Positions 10,901 through 20,571 of a DNA stretch of 64,000 bases are shown piece after piece (position 1 is the first letter of the stretch; each line of letters starts with the position of its first letter). The translations under genes and the position numbers were made by a program. Source of the stretch: Klebsiella aerogenes KCTC 2190 (GTDB lineage Bacteria > Pseudomonadota > Gammaproteobacteria > Enterobacterales > Enterobacteriaceae); NCBI RefSeq assembly GCF_000215745.1, contig NC_015663.1, forward strand, positions 62,001 to 126,000, in the 5' to 3' direction. The notes under the pieces are model-generated. The model was not told the DNA's origin, searched no databases, and saw only the letters and a program-made list of their open reading frames with translations.

Positions 10901-11158
10901 ATGTTCCAGCAAGAAGTTACCATTACCGCTCCGAACGGTCTGCACACCCGCCCTGCTGCTCAGTTTGTTAAAGAAGCGAAAGGCTTCACTTCTGAGATCA
11001 CTGTAACCTCCAACGGCAAAAGCGCCAGCGCAAAAAGCCTGTTCAAACTGCAAACTCTGGGCCTGACTCAGGGTACCGTTGTGACCATCTCCGCTGAAGG
11101 CGAAGATGAGCAAAAAGCAGTTGAGCATCTGGTTAAACTGATGGCTGAACTCGAGTAA
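10901..11158 (+). CDS. ptsH: Phosphocarrier protein HPr
   Basis: An 85-residue cytoplasmic phosphocarrier of the sugar phosphotransferase system. It accepts phosphate from enzyme I on His15 (NGLHTRPA) and passes it to EIIA domains. It has the usual HPr length and the regulatory-site region AKSLFKLQ around residue 46. It is the first gene of ptsH-ptsI-crr, 44 bp ahead of ptsI. Confidence 0.99.
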
Positions 11159-11202
11159 GTTCACGGGTTCTTTTTAATATCAGTCACAAGTAAGGTAGGG
11201 TT

Positions 11203-12993
11203 ATGATTTCAGGCATTTTAGCATCCCCGGGTATCGCTTTCGGCAAGGCTCTCCTGCTGAAAGAAGATGAAATTGTCATCGACCGGAAGAAAATTTCTGC
11301 CGATAAGGTTGATCAGGAAGTTGAACGTTTCCTGAACGGCCGCACCAAGGCCTCCGCCCAGCTGGAGGTCATCAAAACCAAAGCTGGTGAAACTTTCGGT
11401 GAAGAAAAAGAAGCCATCTTCGAAGGGCATATTATGCTGCTGGAAGATGAGGAGCTTGAGCAGGAAATCATAGCCCTGATTAAAGATAAGCACATGACTG
11501 CCGATGCGGCAGCCAATGAAGTTATCGAAGGTCAGGCAACTGCACTGGAAGAGCTGGATGACGAATACCTGAAAGAGCGTGCCGCTGACGTACGCGATAT
11601 CGGTAAACGTCTGCTGCGCAACATTCTGGGCCTGGCAATCATCGATCTGAGCGCTATCGCGGAAGAAGTCATCCTCGTTGCCGCCGATCTGACCCCGTCG
11701 GAAACCGCACAGCTGAACCTGAACAAGGTGCTGGGTTTCATCACCGACGCGGGCGGCCGTACTTCCCACACCTCTATCATGGCGCGCTCCCTTGAGCTGC
11801 CGGCAATTGTCGGTACCGGAAGCGTCACCTCCCAGGTGAAAAACGGCGACTATCTGATTCTCGATGCGGTTAACAACCAGGTTCTGGTTAACCCGAGCAA
11901 CGAAAAAATTGAAGAGCTGCGTGCGCTGCAGGCGCAGGTTGCTGAAGAAAAAGCAGAACTGGCGAAACTAAAAGATCTGCCGGCCATCACCCTCGACGGT
12001 CATCAGGTTGAAGTTTGCGCTAACATCGGTACCGTTCGCGACGTAGACGGCGCTGAGCGCAACGGCGCGGAAGGCGTGGGCCTGTACCGTACCGAATTCC
12101 TGTTCATGGACCGCGATTCTCTGCCGACTGAGGAAGAACAGTTCGCAGCCTATAAAGCGGTGGCTGAAGCGTGCGGCTCACAGGCCGTTATCGTTCGCAC
12201 CATGGACATCGGCGGCGATAAAGAGCTGCCGTACATGAACTTCCCGAAAGAAGAGAACCCGTTCCTCGGCTGGCGCGCCGTGCGTATCGCGATGGATCGT
12301 AAAGAGATCCTCCGCGACCAGGTTCGCGCTATCCTGCGTGCCTCCGCTTTCGGTAAGCTGCGCATCATGTTCCCGATGATCATCTCTGTTGAAGAAGTGC
12401 GCGCACTGAAGAAAGAGATTGAGATCTACAAACAGGAACTGCGTGACGAAGGTAAAGCTTTTGACGAATCGATTGAGATCGGCGTGATGGTGGAAACCCC
12501 GGCAGCCGCGACCATTGCTCGTCATTTAGCCAAAGAAGTTGATTTCTTTAGTATCGGAACCAATGATTTAACGCAATATACTCTGGCAGTTGACCGTGGT
12601 AATGATATGATCTCGCATCTTTACCAGCCGATGTCACCGTCTGTGCTGACTCTGATCAAGCAAGTTATTGATGCTTCTCATGCAGAAGGCAAATGGACGG
12701 GTATGTGTGGTGAGCTTGCAGGCGATGAACGTGCTACACTTCTGTTGCTGGGTATGGGGCTGGACGAATTCTCTATGAGCGCCATTTCCATCCCGCGCAT
12801 CAAGAAGATTATTCGTAACACGAACTTCGAAGATGCAAAAGTATTAGCAGAGCAGGCTCTTGCTCAACCGACGACGGACGAGTTAATGACGCTGGTTAAC
12901 AAGTTCATTGAAGAAAAACAATCTGCTAATCCACGAGATGCGCGGCCCAAATTACTGCTTAGGAGAAGATCATGGGTTTGTTCGATAAACTGA
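11203..12993 (+). CDS. ptsI: PTS enzyme I, 3' end frameshifted by one missing A
   Basis: Enzyme I takes phosphate from phosphoenolpyruvate and gives it to HPr. Catalytic His189 (GGRTSHTS), the PEP-binding RTEFLFMDR block and the C-terminal MCGELAGD cysteine site are all present. The conserved frame runs to ...NKFIEEK, after which the enteric protein normally ends in Thr-Ile-Cys at residue 575. Here the A-run at 12914-12918 has five As. With six, the next codons would read ACA ATC TGC TAA, ending at 12929. As written, the frame continues with 24 unrelated residues to 12993 and overlaps crr by 22 bp. Either an assembly homopolymer error or a real C-terminal variant. The catalytic domains are intact, so function may persist. 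Confidence 0.95.
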   Translation: MISGILASPGIAFGKALLLKEDEIVIDRKKISADKVDQEVERFLNGRTKASAQLEVIKTKAGETFGEEKEAIFEGHIMLLEDEELEQEIIALIKDKHMTADAAANEVIEGQATALEELDDEYLKERAADVRDIGKRLLRNILGLAIIDLSAIAEEVILVAADLTPSETAQLNLNKVLGFITDAGGRTSHTSIMARSLELPAIVGTGSVTSQVKNGDYLILDAVNNQVLVNPSNEKIEELRALQAQVAEEKAELAKLKDLPAITLDGHQVEVCANIGTVRDVDGAERNGAEGVGLYRTEFLFMDRDSLPTEEEQFAAYKAVAEACGSQAVIVRTMDIGGDKELPYMNFPKEENPFLGWRAVRIAMDRKEILRDQVRAILRASAFGKLRIMFPMIISVEEVRALKKEIEIYKQELRDEGKAFDESIEIGVMVETPAAATIARHLAKEVDFFSIGTNDLTQYTLAVDRGNDMISHLYQPMSPSVLTLIKQVIDASHAEGKWTGMCGELAGDERATLLLLGMGLDEFSMSAISIPRIKKIIRNTNFEDAKVLAEQALAQPTTDELMTLVNKFIEEKQSANPRDARPKLLLRRRSWVCSIN

Positions 12994-13481
12994 AATCTCT
13001 GGTTTCTGATGACAAAAAAGACACCGGAACTATTGAGATTGTTGCTCCGCTCTCTGGCGAGATCGTCAACATCGAAGACGTGCCGGATGTGGTTTTTGCG
13101 GAGAAAATTGTGGGTGATGGCATTGCCATCAAACCTACTGGCAACAAAATGGTTGCGCCGGTAGAGGGTACCATCGGTAAAATTTTTGAAACCAACCATG
13201 CTTTCTCTATTGAATCCGATAGCGGCATTGAGCTGTTTGTTCACTTCGGTATCGATACCGTTGAACTGAAAGGCGAAGGCTTCAAGCGCATCGCTGAAGA
13301 AGGTCAGCGCGTGAAAGTCGGCGACCCGGTTATCGAATTCGATCTGCCGCTGCTGGAAGAAAAAGCCAAGTCTACCCTGACTCCGGTTGTTATCTCCAAC
13401 ATGGACGAGATCAAAGAGCTGATCAAACTGTCCGGTAGCGTCACCGTTGGTGAAACTCCGGTTATCCGCATCAAGAAGTAA
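12972..13481 (+). CDS. crr: PTS glucose-specific enzyme IIA (IIA-Glc)
   Basis: A 169-residue cytoplasmic IIA-Glc. It receives phosphate from HPr on the second of two active-site histidines (NHAFSI and FVHFGID; His76 and His91 counting Met, conventionally 75 and 90) and passes it to glucose-type IIBC. The unphosphorylated form inhibits non-PTS permeases, and the phosphorylated form activates adenylate cyclase. The start follows AGGAG (12961-12965). It is the last gene of the pts operon. Confidence 0.99.
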   Translation: MGLFDKLKSLVSDDKKDTGTIEIVAPLSGEIVNIEDVPDVVFAEKIVGDGIAIKPTGNKMVAPVEGTIGKIFETNHAFSIESDSGIELFVHFGIDTVELKGEGFKRIAEEGQRVKVGDPVIEFDLPLLEEKAKSTLTPVVISNMDEIKELIKLSGSVTVGETPVIRIKK

Positions 13482-13496
13482 TTCTTGCTTGCCGAG

Positions 13497-13525
13497 AAAA
13501 TGGCGCCTTCAGGCGCCATTTTTTT
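13497..13525. terminator. Bidirectional terminator between crr and the 75-codon gene
   Basis: AATGGCGCC (13499-13507) and GGCGCCATT (13512-13520) form a 9-bp stem with a TTCA loop, A-rich on the left and seven Ts on the right. It can end pts transcripts and, in reverse, the leftward pdxK transcript. Confidence 0.92.
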
Positions 13526-13751
13526 ATGCCGGCCGGTAGCACTTTTCACTCGCCAGGATTTTCATCCCCTGCGGGCTACTTTCCAGAATCCGCCGTTCGC
13601 TATCCGCGACCCATAGCTCGCACTGGCAGCCGCTCTCGTTTTCAAACATCGTTCTCGCCCTACAGGCATCTTCCAGAGCGTTCATCCCCATCGTCTCAAA
13701 ATGGCCAACGGTTCTCCCCTCCCTGCGTACCACTAACCGATAGCTATGCAT
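13524..13751 (-). CDS. Small hypothetical protein downstream of pdxK
   Basis: A 75-residue hydrophilic protein I do not recognise. It has no signal peptide or TM segment. It contains two adjacent Cys (SGCQCELWV, about residues 41-49) and a third near the C-terminus. Its ATG lies 2 nt after the pdxK stop on the same strand and its frame runs exactly to the bidirectional terminator, so it is probably the distal gene of a pdxK operon. Coding status rests on this spacing and on the lack of competing frames. Confidence 0.65.
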   Translation of the reverse strand: MHSYRLVVRREGRTVGHFETMGMNALEDACRARTMFENESGCQCELWVADSERRILESSPQGMKILASEKCYRPA

Positions 13752-13753
13752 CG

Positions 13754-14617
13754 TTATTGCGCTCCCGACGGCGGTAAAATGAGTTCATCGCAGCCCTGAC
13801 TCTCGGTCCAGGTCATTACCGCCAGCACGCGCTGAGCGGCGGCGCGCGTAGCGTCGCCCAACGGCATGTCGCACACCAGGTTGCTGATGAGCTCGGCGCA
13901 GAACAGGTCGCCGGTACCTTTGAGGTCGGTTTCGACGCGAGGATGGACGACCACTTCGACCGCGTCGTCGGTGACCACCAGCACGTTAATAGTCGAAGCA
14001 TCCAGCCCAGGCGCGCTGGTAATCACCACCCACTTTAGGGTATCGGAAAGCAGACTACGCGCGGCGATCACCGCTTCCTGCTGGTTGTGGCACGGCATGC
14101 CGCTGAGGGTTTCGAGCTCGAAAAGATTTGGCGTGATCCCCCGCGCCAGCGGCAACAGGTGGCGGCGATAAGCCTCGGGGATCTCCGCTTTTACGTAGAT
14201 GCCGCTATCTACATCGCCAATCACCGGGTCAACCAGAATACAGAGGTCGGGATGGTGCACACGGATCCGCTGCAGCCACTGCGCCAGCAGCGCAATTTGC
14301 CCGGCGCTGCCCATATACCCGGTGGTTACCGCCCGCAGCTCGCGAAGCGCATCACGCTCCTCCAGCGCCCGCAGATAGCCGCTAAACCACTCTTCCGGGA
14401 TCACCCCACCGTAGAAAGTATCGTAATGTGGGGTATTGCTGAATAACACCGTGGGCACCGCCATCACCCGCAATTCATGCTGCTTGATTGCCGGTACCGC
14501 GATACTGTTACCGACGCTGCCATAGACCACCTGCGATTGCACCGCCACGATATCAACCTCCAGCGCCCGGCTGTGGTCGTTAAAGAGCACGGACTGTATT
14601 TCGTCTTGCTGACTCAT
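13754..14617 (-). CDS. pdxK: Pyridoxal/pyridoxine/pyridoxamine kinase
   Basis: A 287-residue ribokinase-superfamily kinase that phosphorylates B6 vitamers at the 5' position in salvage. Family features are [18 protein letters not shown] near the N-terminus, the NTPHYDTF vitamer-binding segment, DPVIGD, and the anion-hole/catalytic [14 protein letters not shown] (catalytic Asp in GTGD). The ATG at 14617 is chosen, 10 codons inside the longest frame, because a GGAG/AAAGG Shine-Dalgarno precedes it. It is divergent from ptsJ, whose Salmonella homologue represses pdxK. Confidence 0.95.
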   Translation of the reverse strand: MSQQDEIQSVLFNDHSRALEVDIVAVQSQVVYGSVGNSIAVPAIKQHELRVMAVPTVLFSNTPHYDTFYGGVIPEEWFSGYLRALEERDALRELRAVTTGYMGSAGQIALLAQWLQRIRVHHPDLCILVDPVIGDVDSGIYVKAEIPEAYRRHLLPLARGITPNLFELETLSGMPCHNQQEAVIAARSLLSDTLKWVVITSAPGLDASTINVLVVTDDAVEVVVHPRVETDLKGTGDLFCAELISNLVCDMPLGDATRAAAQRVLAVMTWTESQGCDELILPPSGAQ

Positions 14618-14665
14618 CCTTTCTCCCCCCGCTGGACAGCGGGTCATACTCTGATTATCATTCGT

Positions 14666-14693
14666 CCTATGCTAAAATTCATTTTGTCATAGG
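14666..14693. promoter_or_regulatory. Candidate PtsJ operator between pdxK and ptsJ
   Basis: GTCCTATG and CATAGGTC form an inverted repeat (7 of 8 bp complementary, arms around 14664-14671 and 14688-14695) with a 16-bp AT-rich centre that could also hold -10 elements for both genes. It is the only strong dyad in the 82-bp divergent gap. PtsJ, a MocR-type repressor, is the obvious candidate ligand. The AGG of the right arm is also the only Shine-Dalgarno-like string before the ptsJ ATG. Confidence 0.5.
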
Positions 14694-14699
14694 TCAATA

Positions 14700-15995
14700 A
14701 TGTTCACCGGAAAAACCGCAAACGAGATTTTCGATAACATCCGTCATCTGGTGCAGAGCGGCGCGTTGCAACCCGGAGAGGCGCTGCCGCCGGTGCGCGA
14801 GCTGGCAGGCGACCTGGCAGTCAACCGCAATACGGTGGCGGCGGCCTACAAGCGGCTGGTGACCTCAGGGCTCGCCGTCAGCCAGGGGCGCAACGGCACG
14901 GCCATTAAGGCGCTTAATACGCTTAATGCGGTCGAGGGCGGCGATCCGACGACATCGCTGATTGATATTTCCGGCGGCAATCCGGATCCGCGACGTCTGC
15001 CGGATATTGGCCGTTTTCTTCCCAAGCTGTCGCGGACCCCGCACTTATATGGCGATGCCGCCGTTGAGCCACGGCTGGCTGACTGGGCGCGGGAGTGGGT
15101 CAGTCGCGATATTGGCCACGAATTTGACATCAATTTGACCAGCGGCGCGATTGACGCCCTTGAGCGCCTGCTCTGCGCGCTGCTGCTACCCGGCGACAGC
15201 GTCGCGGTAGAAGACCCCTGCTTTCTGAGCAGCATCAATATGCTGCGTTACGCCGGTTTCCAGCCCAGCCCGGTCGCCGTCGACGGTGAAGGCATGAACC
15301 CGGAGCGGCTTGAAGAAGCGCTGCGCAACGGCGCCCGTGCGGTAATACTGACTCCACGCGCCCACAACCCGACCGGCTGCAGTTTGACGCCGGAGCGCGC
15401 ACAAGCGATTCGCACCGTGCTCGCCCGCTATCCGCAGACGCTGGCGATCGTTGACGATCACTTCGCCCTGCTCTCAGCGACATGCTGGCACAATCCGCTA
15501 CCTGACGGCATTCAGCGTTGGGCGCTGGTGCGCTCAATGTCCAAAACCCTGGGCCCGGATTTGCGGCTGGCGATAGTCGCCAGCGACCCGACAACCTCGG
15601 CGGCGCTGCGCCTGCGCCTGAACGCCGGTAGCCAGTGGGTCAGCCATTTACTACAAGAGCTGGCGTTCGCCTGCCTGAATGATAGCGCTTTTGCCGCCTC
15701 TCTGACTGCGAGCCAGCGCCATTATCAGCAGCAAAATCAGCGGCTCGCCGCCGCGTTGGCCCGCCACGGCGCTGGCGATTATCCGCCTGGCGATGGTCTT
15801 AACTTCTGGCTGCCGCTATCAGCCGCCAGCCAGCCGCTGGCGTTGCGTCTGGCGCGGGCCGGTTGGCTGGTGCGTGAAGGTGAAGCCTTTGGCGTGAAAA
15901 CACCGGCGCACGGCCTGCGCCTGTCGCTGGGCGCCTTAACCGAGGCGCAAATTGAACAACTTGCACACGATTTATCGCTGGTCTTACCTTGTTAA
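14700..15995 (+). CDS. ptsJ: MocR-family transcriptional regulator PtsJ
   Basis: A 431-residue chimera with a GntR-type winged helix (residues 1-70, RELAGDLAVNRNTVAAAYKRL) followed by a fold-type I aminotransferase domain (about 85-430). PLP-binding landmarks are HNPTGCS, the Asp in AIVDDHF and the putative Schiff-base Lys282 in SMSKTLGPDLR. The Salmonella homologue, in the same place, represses pdxK and senses PLP. It is divergent from pdxK and 13 bp ahead of yfeJ, so they are probably co-transcribed. Assignment is by architecture plus context. Confidence 0.92.
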   Translation: MFTGKTANEIFDNIRHLVQSGALQPGEALPPVRELAGDLAVNRNTVAAAYKRLVTSGLAVSQGRNGTAIKALNTLNAVEGGDPTTSLIDISGGNPDPRRLPDIGRFLPKLSRTPHLYGDAAVEPRLADWAREWVSRDIGHEFDINLTSGAIDALERLLCALLLPGDSVAVEDPCFLSSINMLRYAGFQPSPVAVDGEGMNPERLEEALRNGARAVILTPRAHNPTGCSLTPERAQAIRTVLARYPQTLAIVDDHFALLSATCWHNPLPDGIQRWALVRSMSKTLGPDLRLAIVASDPTTSAALRLRLNAGSQWVSHLLQELAFACLNDSAFAASLTASQRHYQQQNQRLAAALARHGAGDYPPGDGLNFWLPLSAASQPLALRLARAGWLVREGEAFGVKTPAHGLRLSLGALTEAQIEQLAHDLSLVLPC

Positions 15996-16008
15996 ACACG
16001 GGAGTTTT

Positions 16009-16725
16009 ATGCGGATCCACTTTATCGTTCATGAAGTTTTTGAAGCGCCTGGCGCCTATCTGCGCTGGGTTAACGCGCGCGGCTATCAGGCCAGCTGGTC
16101 GCGAGTTTATGCCGGGGATCCGCTGCCGGCGAATGCCGAAGGTTTCGATATGCTGGTGGTACTTGGCGGCCCGCAATCACCACGCACCACGCTTGCCGAG
16201 TGCCCATGGTTTGATGCCCATGCCGAGAAAAACCTGATTGCCCAGGCGATTGCCGCCGGGCGTATCGTGGTCGGGATTTGTCTCGGATCGCAGCTCATCG
16301 GCGAAGCGCTGGGGGCGCCGGTGATGCAAAGCCCGGAAAAAGAGATTGGCCACTATCCTATCATCCTGACCACCGCCGGACTGCAGGATGACAACATCGC
16401 CCATTTCGGCTCATCGGTGGTAGTCGGTCACTGGCACAACGATATGCCGGGCCTGACGCCTGCGGCGGAAGTCCTGGCTTCCAGCGAAGGGTGCCCGCGG
16501 CAAATCGTCAAATATAGCGATCGGGTCTACGGTTTTCAGTGCCATATGGAGTTTGACGCGGAGGTCATCGAGTTATTAATTACCCACTCGCAATATGAAC
16601 TTGCCGCCGCAAAAGGCAGGCGCTTTATTCGCAGCGAAGATGAAATGAGGCAATGGGATTATCGCGAGATGAATCAAAAACTATGGGCGTTTCTGGATAA
16701 GCTGGTAGCGAAACACGCACTTTAG
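16009..16725 (+). CDS. yfeJ: Class I glutamine amidotransferase-like protein YfeJ
   Basis: A 238-residue class I GATase domain protein. The catalytic triad is visible: Cys91 in GICLGSQL, and His179 and Glu181 in FQCHMEF. No synthase domain is attached, so the acceptor is unknown; stand-alone members include gamma-glutamyl hydrolases and detoxifying enzymes. The start at 16009 follows GGGAG; a longer frame reaching back into ptsJ is ignored. It matches Salmonella yfeJ in position between ptsJ and cysM. Confidence 0.9.
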   Translation: MRIHFIVHEVFEAPGAYLRWVNARGYQASWSRVYAGDPLPANAEGFDMLVVLGGPQSPRTTLAECPWFDAHAEKNLIAQAIAAGRIVVGICLGSQLIGEALGAPVMQSPEKEIGHYPIILTTAGLQDDNIAHFGSSVVVGHWHNDMPGLTPAAEVLASSEGCPRQIVKYSDRVYGFQCHMEFDAEVIELLITHSQYELAAAKGRRFIRSEDEMRQWDYREMNQKLWAFLDKLVAKHAL

Positions 16726-16734
16726 TTAACCGGC

Positions 16735-16753
16735 CCCCATGCCTGGCATGGGG
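16735..16753. terminator. Hairpin between convergent yfeJ and cysM
   Basis: CCCCATGCC and GGCATGGGG form a near-perfect dyad between the two convergent stops. No T-run follows on either side, so it may be a weak or Rho-assisted transcript end. Confidence 0.4.
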
Positions 16754-16768
16754 ACCGTGATAGCGCGT

Positions 16769-17680
16769 TTAGATACCCGCTCCCTGGCTGAAGTGTTCTT
16801 CGCCGAACACGCCGGTTGAGAGATAGCGATCGCCGCGATCGCAGATGATCGCCACCACCACCGCGCCCGGATTGGCGCGAGCAATACGCAGCGCCCCGGC
16901 AACCGCGCCGCCGGAACTGACGCCACAGAAGATCCCTTCCTGTACGGCCAACTGGCGCATCGTGTTTTCCGCATCCTGCTGGTGGATATCCAGCACCTCA
17001 TCCACCAACGAGGCATTAAAAATGCCCGGCATATATTCCTGCGGCCAGCGGCGGATCCCCGGAATGCTGCTGCCCTCTTCCGGCTGTAGCCCAATGATAC
17101 TTACCGGCTTCGCCTGTTCGCGCAGAAAACGCGATACGCCGGTAATGGTACCGGTGGTGCCCATGCTGGAAACAAAGTGGGTGATACGCCCGTCCGTCTG
17201 GCGCCAGATCTCCGGGCCGGTGGTGGTGTAATGGGCGTAAGGGTTATCCGGATTATTGAACTGATCCAATAGCTTACCCTCGCCACGCTCGGCCATCGCG
17301 GCGGCCAGATCGCGAGCACCCTCCATCCCCTGCTCTTTGGTGACCAGGATGAGTTCAGCGCCGTAGGCGCGCATTGCGGCGCGCCGCTCCTGGCTCATGT
17401 TGTCCGGCATCAGCAGTTTCATCTGATAGCCTTTTAACGCCGCAATCATCGCCAGCGCGATACCGGTATTACCGCTGGTCGCCTCGATCAATACATCGCC
17501 GGGTTTAATTTCGCCGCGCTTTTCCGCTTCGACAATCATCGACAGCGCGGCGCGATCTTTTACCGAGCCCGCCGGGTTGTTGCCCTCAAGCTTGAGCCAA
17601 ATTTCGCTGCCGTTGTCCGGCCCCAGACGTTGTAATTTCACCAGCGGCGTGTTGCCAATTGTTTGTTCTAATGTGTTCAC
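16769..17680 (-). CDS. cysM: Cysteine synthase B
   Basis: A 303-residue PLP enzyme. It can use thiosulfate to form S-sulfocysteine as well as sulfide to form cysteine. Lys41 in PAGSVKDRAA is the Schiff-base residue, [10 protein letters not shown] binds substrate, and GTTGT binds the PLP phosphate. It starts at a GTG, as in E. coli. It is the last gene of the cysP-T-W-A-M array, but a terminator-like hairpin separates it from cysA by 98 bp. Confidence 0.97.
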   Translation of the reverse strand: MNTLEQTIGNTPLVKLQRLGPDNGSEIWLKLEGNNPAGSVKDRAALSMIVEAEKRGEIKPGDVLIEATSGNTGIALAMIAALKGYQMKLLMPDNMSQERRAAMRAYGAELILVTKEQGMEGARDLAAAMAERGEGKLLDQFNNPDNPYAHYTTTGPEIWRQTDGRITHFVSSMGTTGTITGVSRFLREQAKPVSIIGLQPEEGSSIPGIRRWPQEYMPGIFNASLVDEVLDIHQQDAENTMRQLAVQEGIFCGVSSGGAVAGALRIARANPGAVVVAIICDRGDRYLSTGVFGEEHFSQGAGI

Positions 17681-17693
17681 TTCAGCTGTCCAA

Positions 17694-17727
17694 TAAAAAG
17701 CCCGGCCGCGTCATGCGCTCCGGGCTG
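17694..17727 (-). terminator. Terminator between cysA and cysM
   Basis: On the minus strand AGCCCGG and CCGGGCT arms enclose a GC-rich loop and are followed by TTTTTA. It should end most cysPTWA transcripts before cysM, giving lower or separately controlled cysM expression. Confidence 0.78.
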
Positions 17728-17778
17728 TCAGCCAGGGCAGCGCTGCGCCGCCCGGCAAAAGCACGTGGATTTAAGCTA

Positions 17779-18873
17779 TCAGGCCGACTCTGCCAGAGCA
17801 AGTTCGCCGCGCGGCTCGATGCGCTCGGTTCCGTTATACAAGCGCGCATTCTGCAAGCCGACAAACAGGCGTTCGCCGCGGGACGGGGCCTCATCGCCCG
17901 CCAGCACTACACTCAGCGGTTCGTCATACCACCCAAGAGGCTGGACGACTAATTGGGTGTAGTGCCCCTTCGGACTAGCTTCCAGCACCTGCACCGGCAA
18001 CGGCGAATCCAGGCTGGTACGGCGGCTGATATCTACTTCCCACGGCCGCAGGAACAGATCGACCGGCCCCTGGTATGCCGGGGTATAGCCTAAAGGCCAG
18101 CGGTGGGCGCCGACGTGGAACTGGCCACCGCGAATGGTGCCCTGCAGGCGGTTAACTTCGCCCATAAACTCGAGCACAAAACGGGTCGAAGGTTCACGCC
18201 AGACGCGTTCAGGCGCATCGGCCTGTTCGATGTTGCCCTGGCTCATTACCACTACCCGATCGGCGACTTCCATCGCCTCTTCCTGGTCGTGGGTAACAAA
18301 CACGCTGGTGAATTTTAATTCTTCATGTAGCTGGCGCAGCCAGCGGCGCAGTTCTTTACGCACCTGCGCATCCAGCGCGCCAAAGGGTTCATCCAGCAGC
18401 AGAATTTGCGGCTCGACCGCCAGCGCGCGCGCTAACGCTACGCGCTGCTTCTGGCCGCCGGAAAGCTGTGCCGGATAACGGTCGGCAAGATGGGCCAGTT
18501 GCACCATCTCCAGCAGTTTGGTCACTTTGGCTTTAATCGCCGCCGCATTGGGACGCTCACGGCGCGGCAGCACGGTCAGGCCAAAGGCGATGTTATCGAA
18601 TACCGTCATATGCCGAAACAGCGCATAGTGCTGGAAAACAAAGCCCACTTTACGATCGCGGGCGTGCATCCGGCTCACGTCGGTGCCGTGAAAACGGATA
18701 TGGCCGCTGGATTGATGCTCCAGCCCGGCGATAATCCGCAATAAGGTGGTTTTACCGGAGCCGGACGGCCCCAGCAGCGCAACCATTTGCCCGGAAGGGA
18801 TATCCAGCGAGATATCATTCAGCACCTGGGTGCGACCAAACGATTTCTTAATATTGGCAATCTCAATGCTCAT
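17779..18873 (-). CDS. cysA: Sulfate/thiosulfate ABC transporter ATP-binding protein CysA
   Basis: The 364-residue ATPase of the sulfate/thiosulfate importer. Walker A is GPSGSGKTT (residues 35-43), the signature is [12 protein letters not shown], Walker B is [12 protein letters not shown], and the switch His is in [11 protein letters not shown]-terminal regulatory (TOBE/CysA-C) domain follows from about residue 240. It overlaps cysW by 11 bp and has GGAGG before its ATG. It partners CysT, CysW and CysP. Confidence 0.98.
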   Translation of the reverse strand: MSIEIANIKKSFGRTQVLNDISLDIPSGQMVALLGPSGSGKTTLLRIIAGLEHQSSGHIRFHGTDVSRMHARDRKVGFVFQHYALFRHMTVFDNIAFGLTVLPRRERPNAAAIKAKVTKLLEMVQLAHLADRYPAQLSGGQKQRVALARALAVEPQILLLDEPFGALDAQVRKELRRWLRQLHEELKFTSVFVTHDQEEAMEVADRVVVMSQGNIEQADAPERVWREPSTRFVLEFMGEVNRLQGTIRGGQFHVGAHRWPLGYTPAYQGPVDLFLRPWEVDISRRTSLDSPLPVQVLEASPKGHYTQLVVQPLGWYDEPLSVVLAGDEAPSRGERLFVGLQNARLYNGTERIEPRGELALAESA

Positions 18874-19738
18874 GATTTCCCTCCTGTTGCGCGCGTTTTT
18901 CCTGATTGGCCAGACGCCATTGCAACATACTCTTTAAAAACAGGGTCAAAATAGCCATTAACGTCAGCAGGGCTGCGGCGGTAAACGAACCGACGGTGTT
19001 GTAGTCCTGCTGCAGTAGTTCAATTTGCAGCGGCAGCGATAGCGTTTCGCCGCGGATCGAGCCGGAAACGACCGACACCGCGCCGAATTCGCCAATCGCG
19101 CGGGCGTTGGTCAACACCACGCCGTACAGCAGCGCCCAGCGAATATTGGGTAGCGTCACCCGGCGGAACATCTGCCAACCGGAAGCGCCGAGCAGTATCG
19201 CCGCTTCATCTTCGTTGCTCCCCTGGCTCATCATCACCGGCACCAGCTCGCGGACCACAAACGGGCAGGTGACGAAGATAGTCGCCAGCACCATGCCCGG
19301 CCAGGCGAACATGATCTGCATGTTGTGCTCATCAAGCCAGCCGCCGAGTGGGCCGTTGGAGCCGTAAAACAGTAAATAAACCAGACCTGCCACCACCGGC
19401 GAGACGGCGAACGGGATATCCAGCATCGTCAGCAGCAGCTGGCGGCCAGGGAAGGTAAAGCGCGTTACCAGCCAGGCCAACAGCGTACCGAATACCAGAT
19501 TCACCGGCACGGTAATCAACGCGATCATCACCGTCAGCCAGATGGCGTGCAGCATGTCCGGATTGGCCAGGTTTTCCAGCACCGGCATTAACCCTTTACT
19601 GAAAGCCTGGACAAAAATATAAATCATCGGCACCACGAGGATGAAGGCGGATACCAGCATCCCGACGCCGATCAGAAACCATTTGCCCCAGTTGATCCGG
19701 GGCGCGTCATAGCGCTTCAATTGAGTAACTTCCGCCAT
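18863..19738 (-). CDS. cysW: Sulfate/thiosulfate ABC transporter permease CysW
   Basis: A 291-residue inner-membrane permease with six hydrophobic segments and the ABC coupling EAA-type loop ([22 protein letters not shown], part of residues 165-190). It pairs with CysT to form the channel. Its ATG overlaps the cysT stop by one base (TAATG), implying translational coupling. Confidence 0.97.
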   Translation of the reverse strand: MAEVTQLKRYDAPRINWGKWFLIGVGMLVSAFILVVPMIYIFVQAFSKGLMPVLENLANPDMLHAIWLTVMIALITVPVNLVFGTLLAWLVTRFTFPGRQLLLTMLDIPFAVSPVVAGLVYLLFYGSNGPLGGWLDEHNMQIMFAWPGMVLATIFVTCPFVVRELVPVMMSQGSNEDEAAILLGASGWQMFRRVTLPNIRWALLYGVVLTNARAIGEFGAVSVVSGSIRGETLSLPLQIELLQQDYNTVGSFTAAALLTLMAILTLFLKSMLQWRLANQEKRAQQEGNHEH

Positions 19739-20571
19739 TAGTGACCTACCACGCGTCGACCAAAGCGACTCTGCAGGGTGTTGATAGAGAACAGCAGCAG
19801 CAGCGAAGCCGCGAGGATCACCGAGGCAATCGCGCTCGCCGCCGGGTAATCAAACTCCTGCAAACGAATGAAAATCATCAGCGAAGTCACTTCCGTTTTC
19901 CATGCGATGTTGCCGGCGATAAAGATCACCGCACCGAACTCGCCAAGGCTGCGGGTAAACGACAGCGCAATCCCCGCCAGCAGGGCTGGCGACAGTTCAG
20001 GCAGCACCACTTTGCGGAAACTCTGTAAGCGCGTCGCGCCGAGGGTTTCCGCCGCCTCTTCATATTCCGGCCCTAACTCTTCCAGCACCGGCTGCACGGT
20101 ACGCACCACAAACGGGATGCTGGTAAAGGCCATCGCCACCGCGATGCCAAGCCAGGTATAGGTCACTTTGATATCAAACTTCGCCAGCCACTCGCCGTAC
20201 AAGCCATTAACCGAGAACAGCGAGGCCAGCGTCAGGCCCGCCACCGCCGTCGGCAGCGCGAACGGCAGGTCCATTAGGGCATCGAGCAGCGTACGGCCTG
20301 GAAAACGATAACGGGTAAGAATCCACGCCATCAGCAGGCCGAACACGCCGTTAAAAATCGAGGCCACGAAGGCCGACAGCAGCGTGACTTTATAGGCGGC
20401 GACCACCTGAGGGTTGGTAATCACCTCCCAATACTGCGCCCAGCTCATCTGCGCCAGCTGCATCACCAGCGCGCTGAGCGGCAACAGTAAAATCAGGCAC
20501 ACAAACAGCAGGCTGGTGCCAAGGCTCAGGGTAAAGCCCGGCAGCACGCGCTTGGACGACACAGCCAACAT
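19738..20571 (-). CDS. cysT: Sulfate/thiosulfate ABC transporter permease CysT (CysU)
   Basis: A 277-residue permease with six predicted TM helices and the EAA loop EEAAETLGATRLQSFRKVVLP (about residues 170-190). It is homologous to CysW and forms the membrane pore with it. The start overlaps the cysP stop by one base. Confidence 0.97.
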   Translation of the reverse strand: MLAVSSKRVLPGFTLSLGTSLLFVCLILLLPLSALVMQLAQMSWAQYWEVITNPQVVAAYKVTLLSAFVASIFNGVFGLLMAWILTRYRFPGRTLLDALMDLPFALPTAVAGLTLASLFSVNGLYGEWLAKFDIKVTYTWLGIAVAMAFTSIPFVVRTVQPVLEELGPEYEEAAETLGATRLQSFRKVVLPELSPALLAGIALSFTRSLGEFGAVIFIAGNIAWKTEVTSLMIFIRLQEFDYPAASAIASVILAASLLLLFSINTLQSRFGRRVVGH

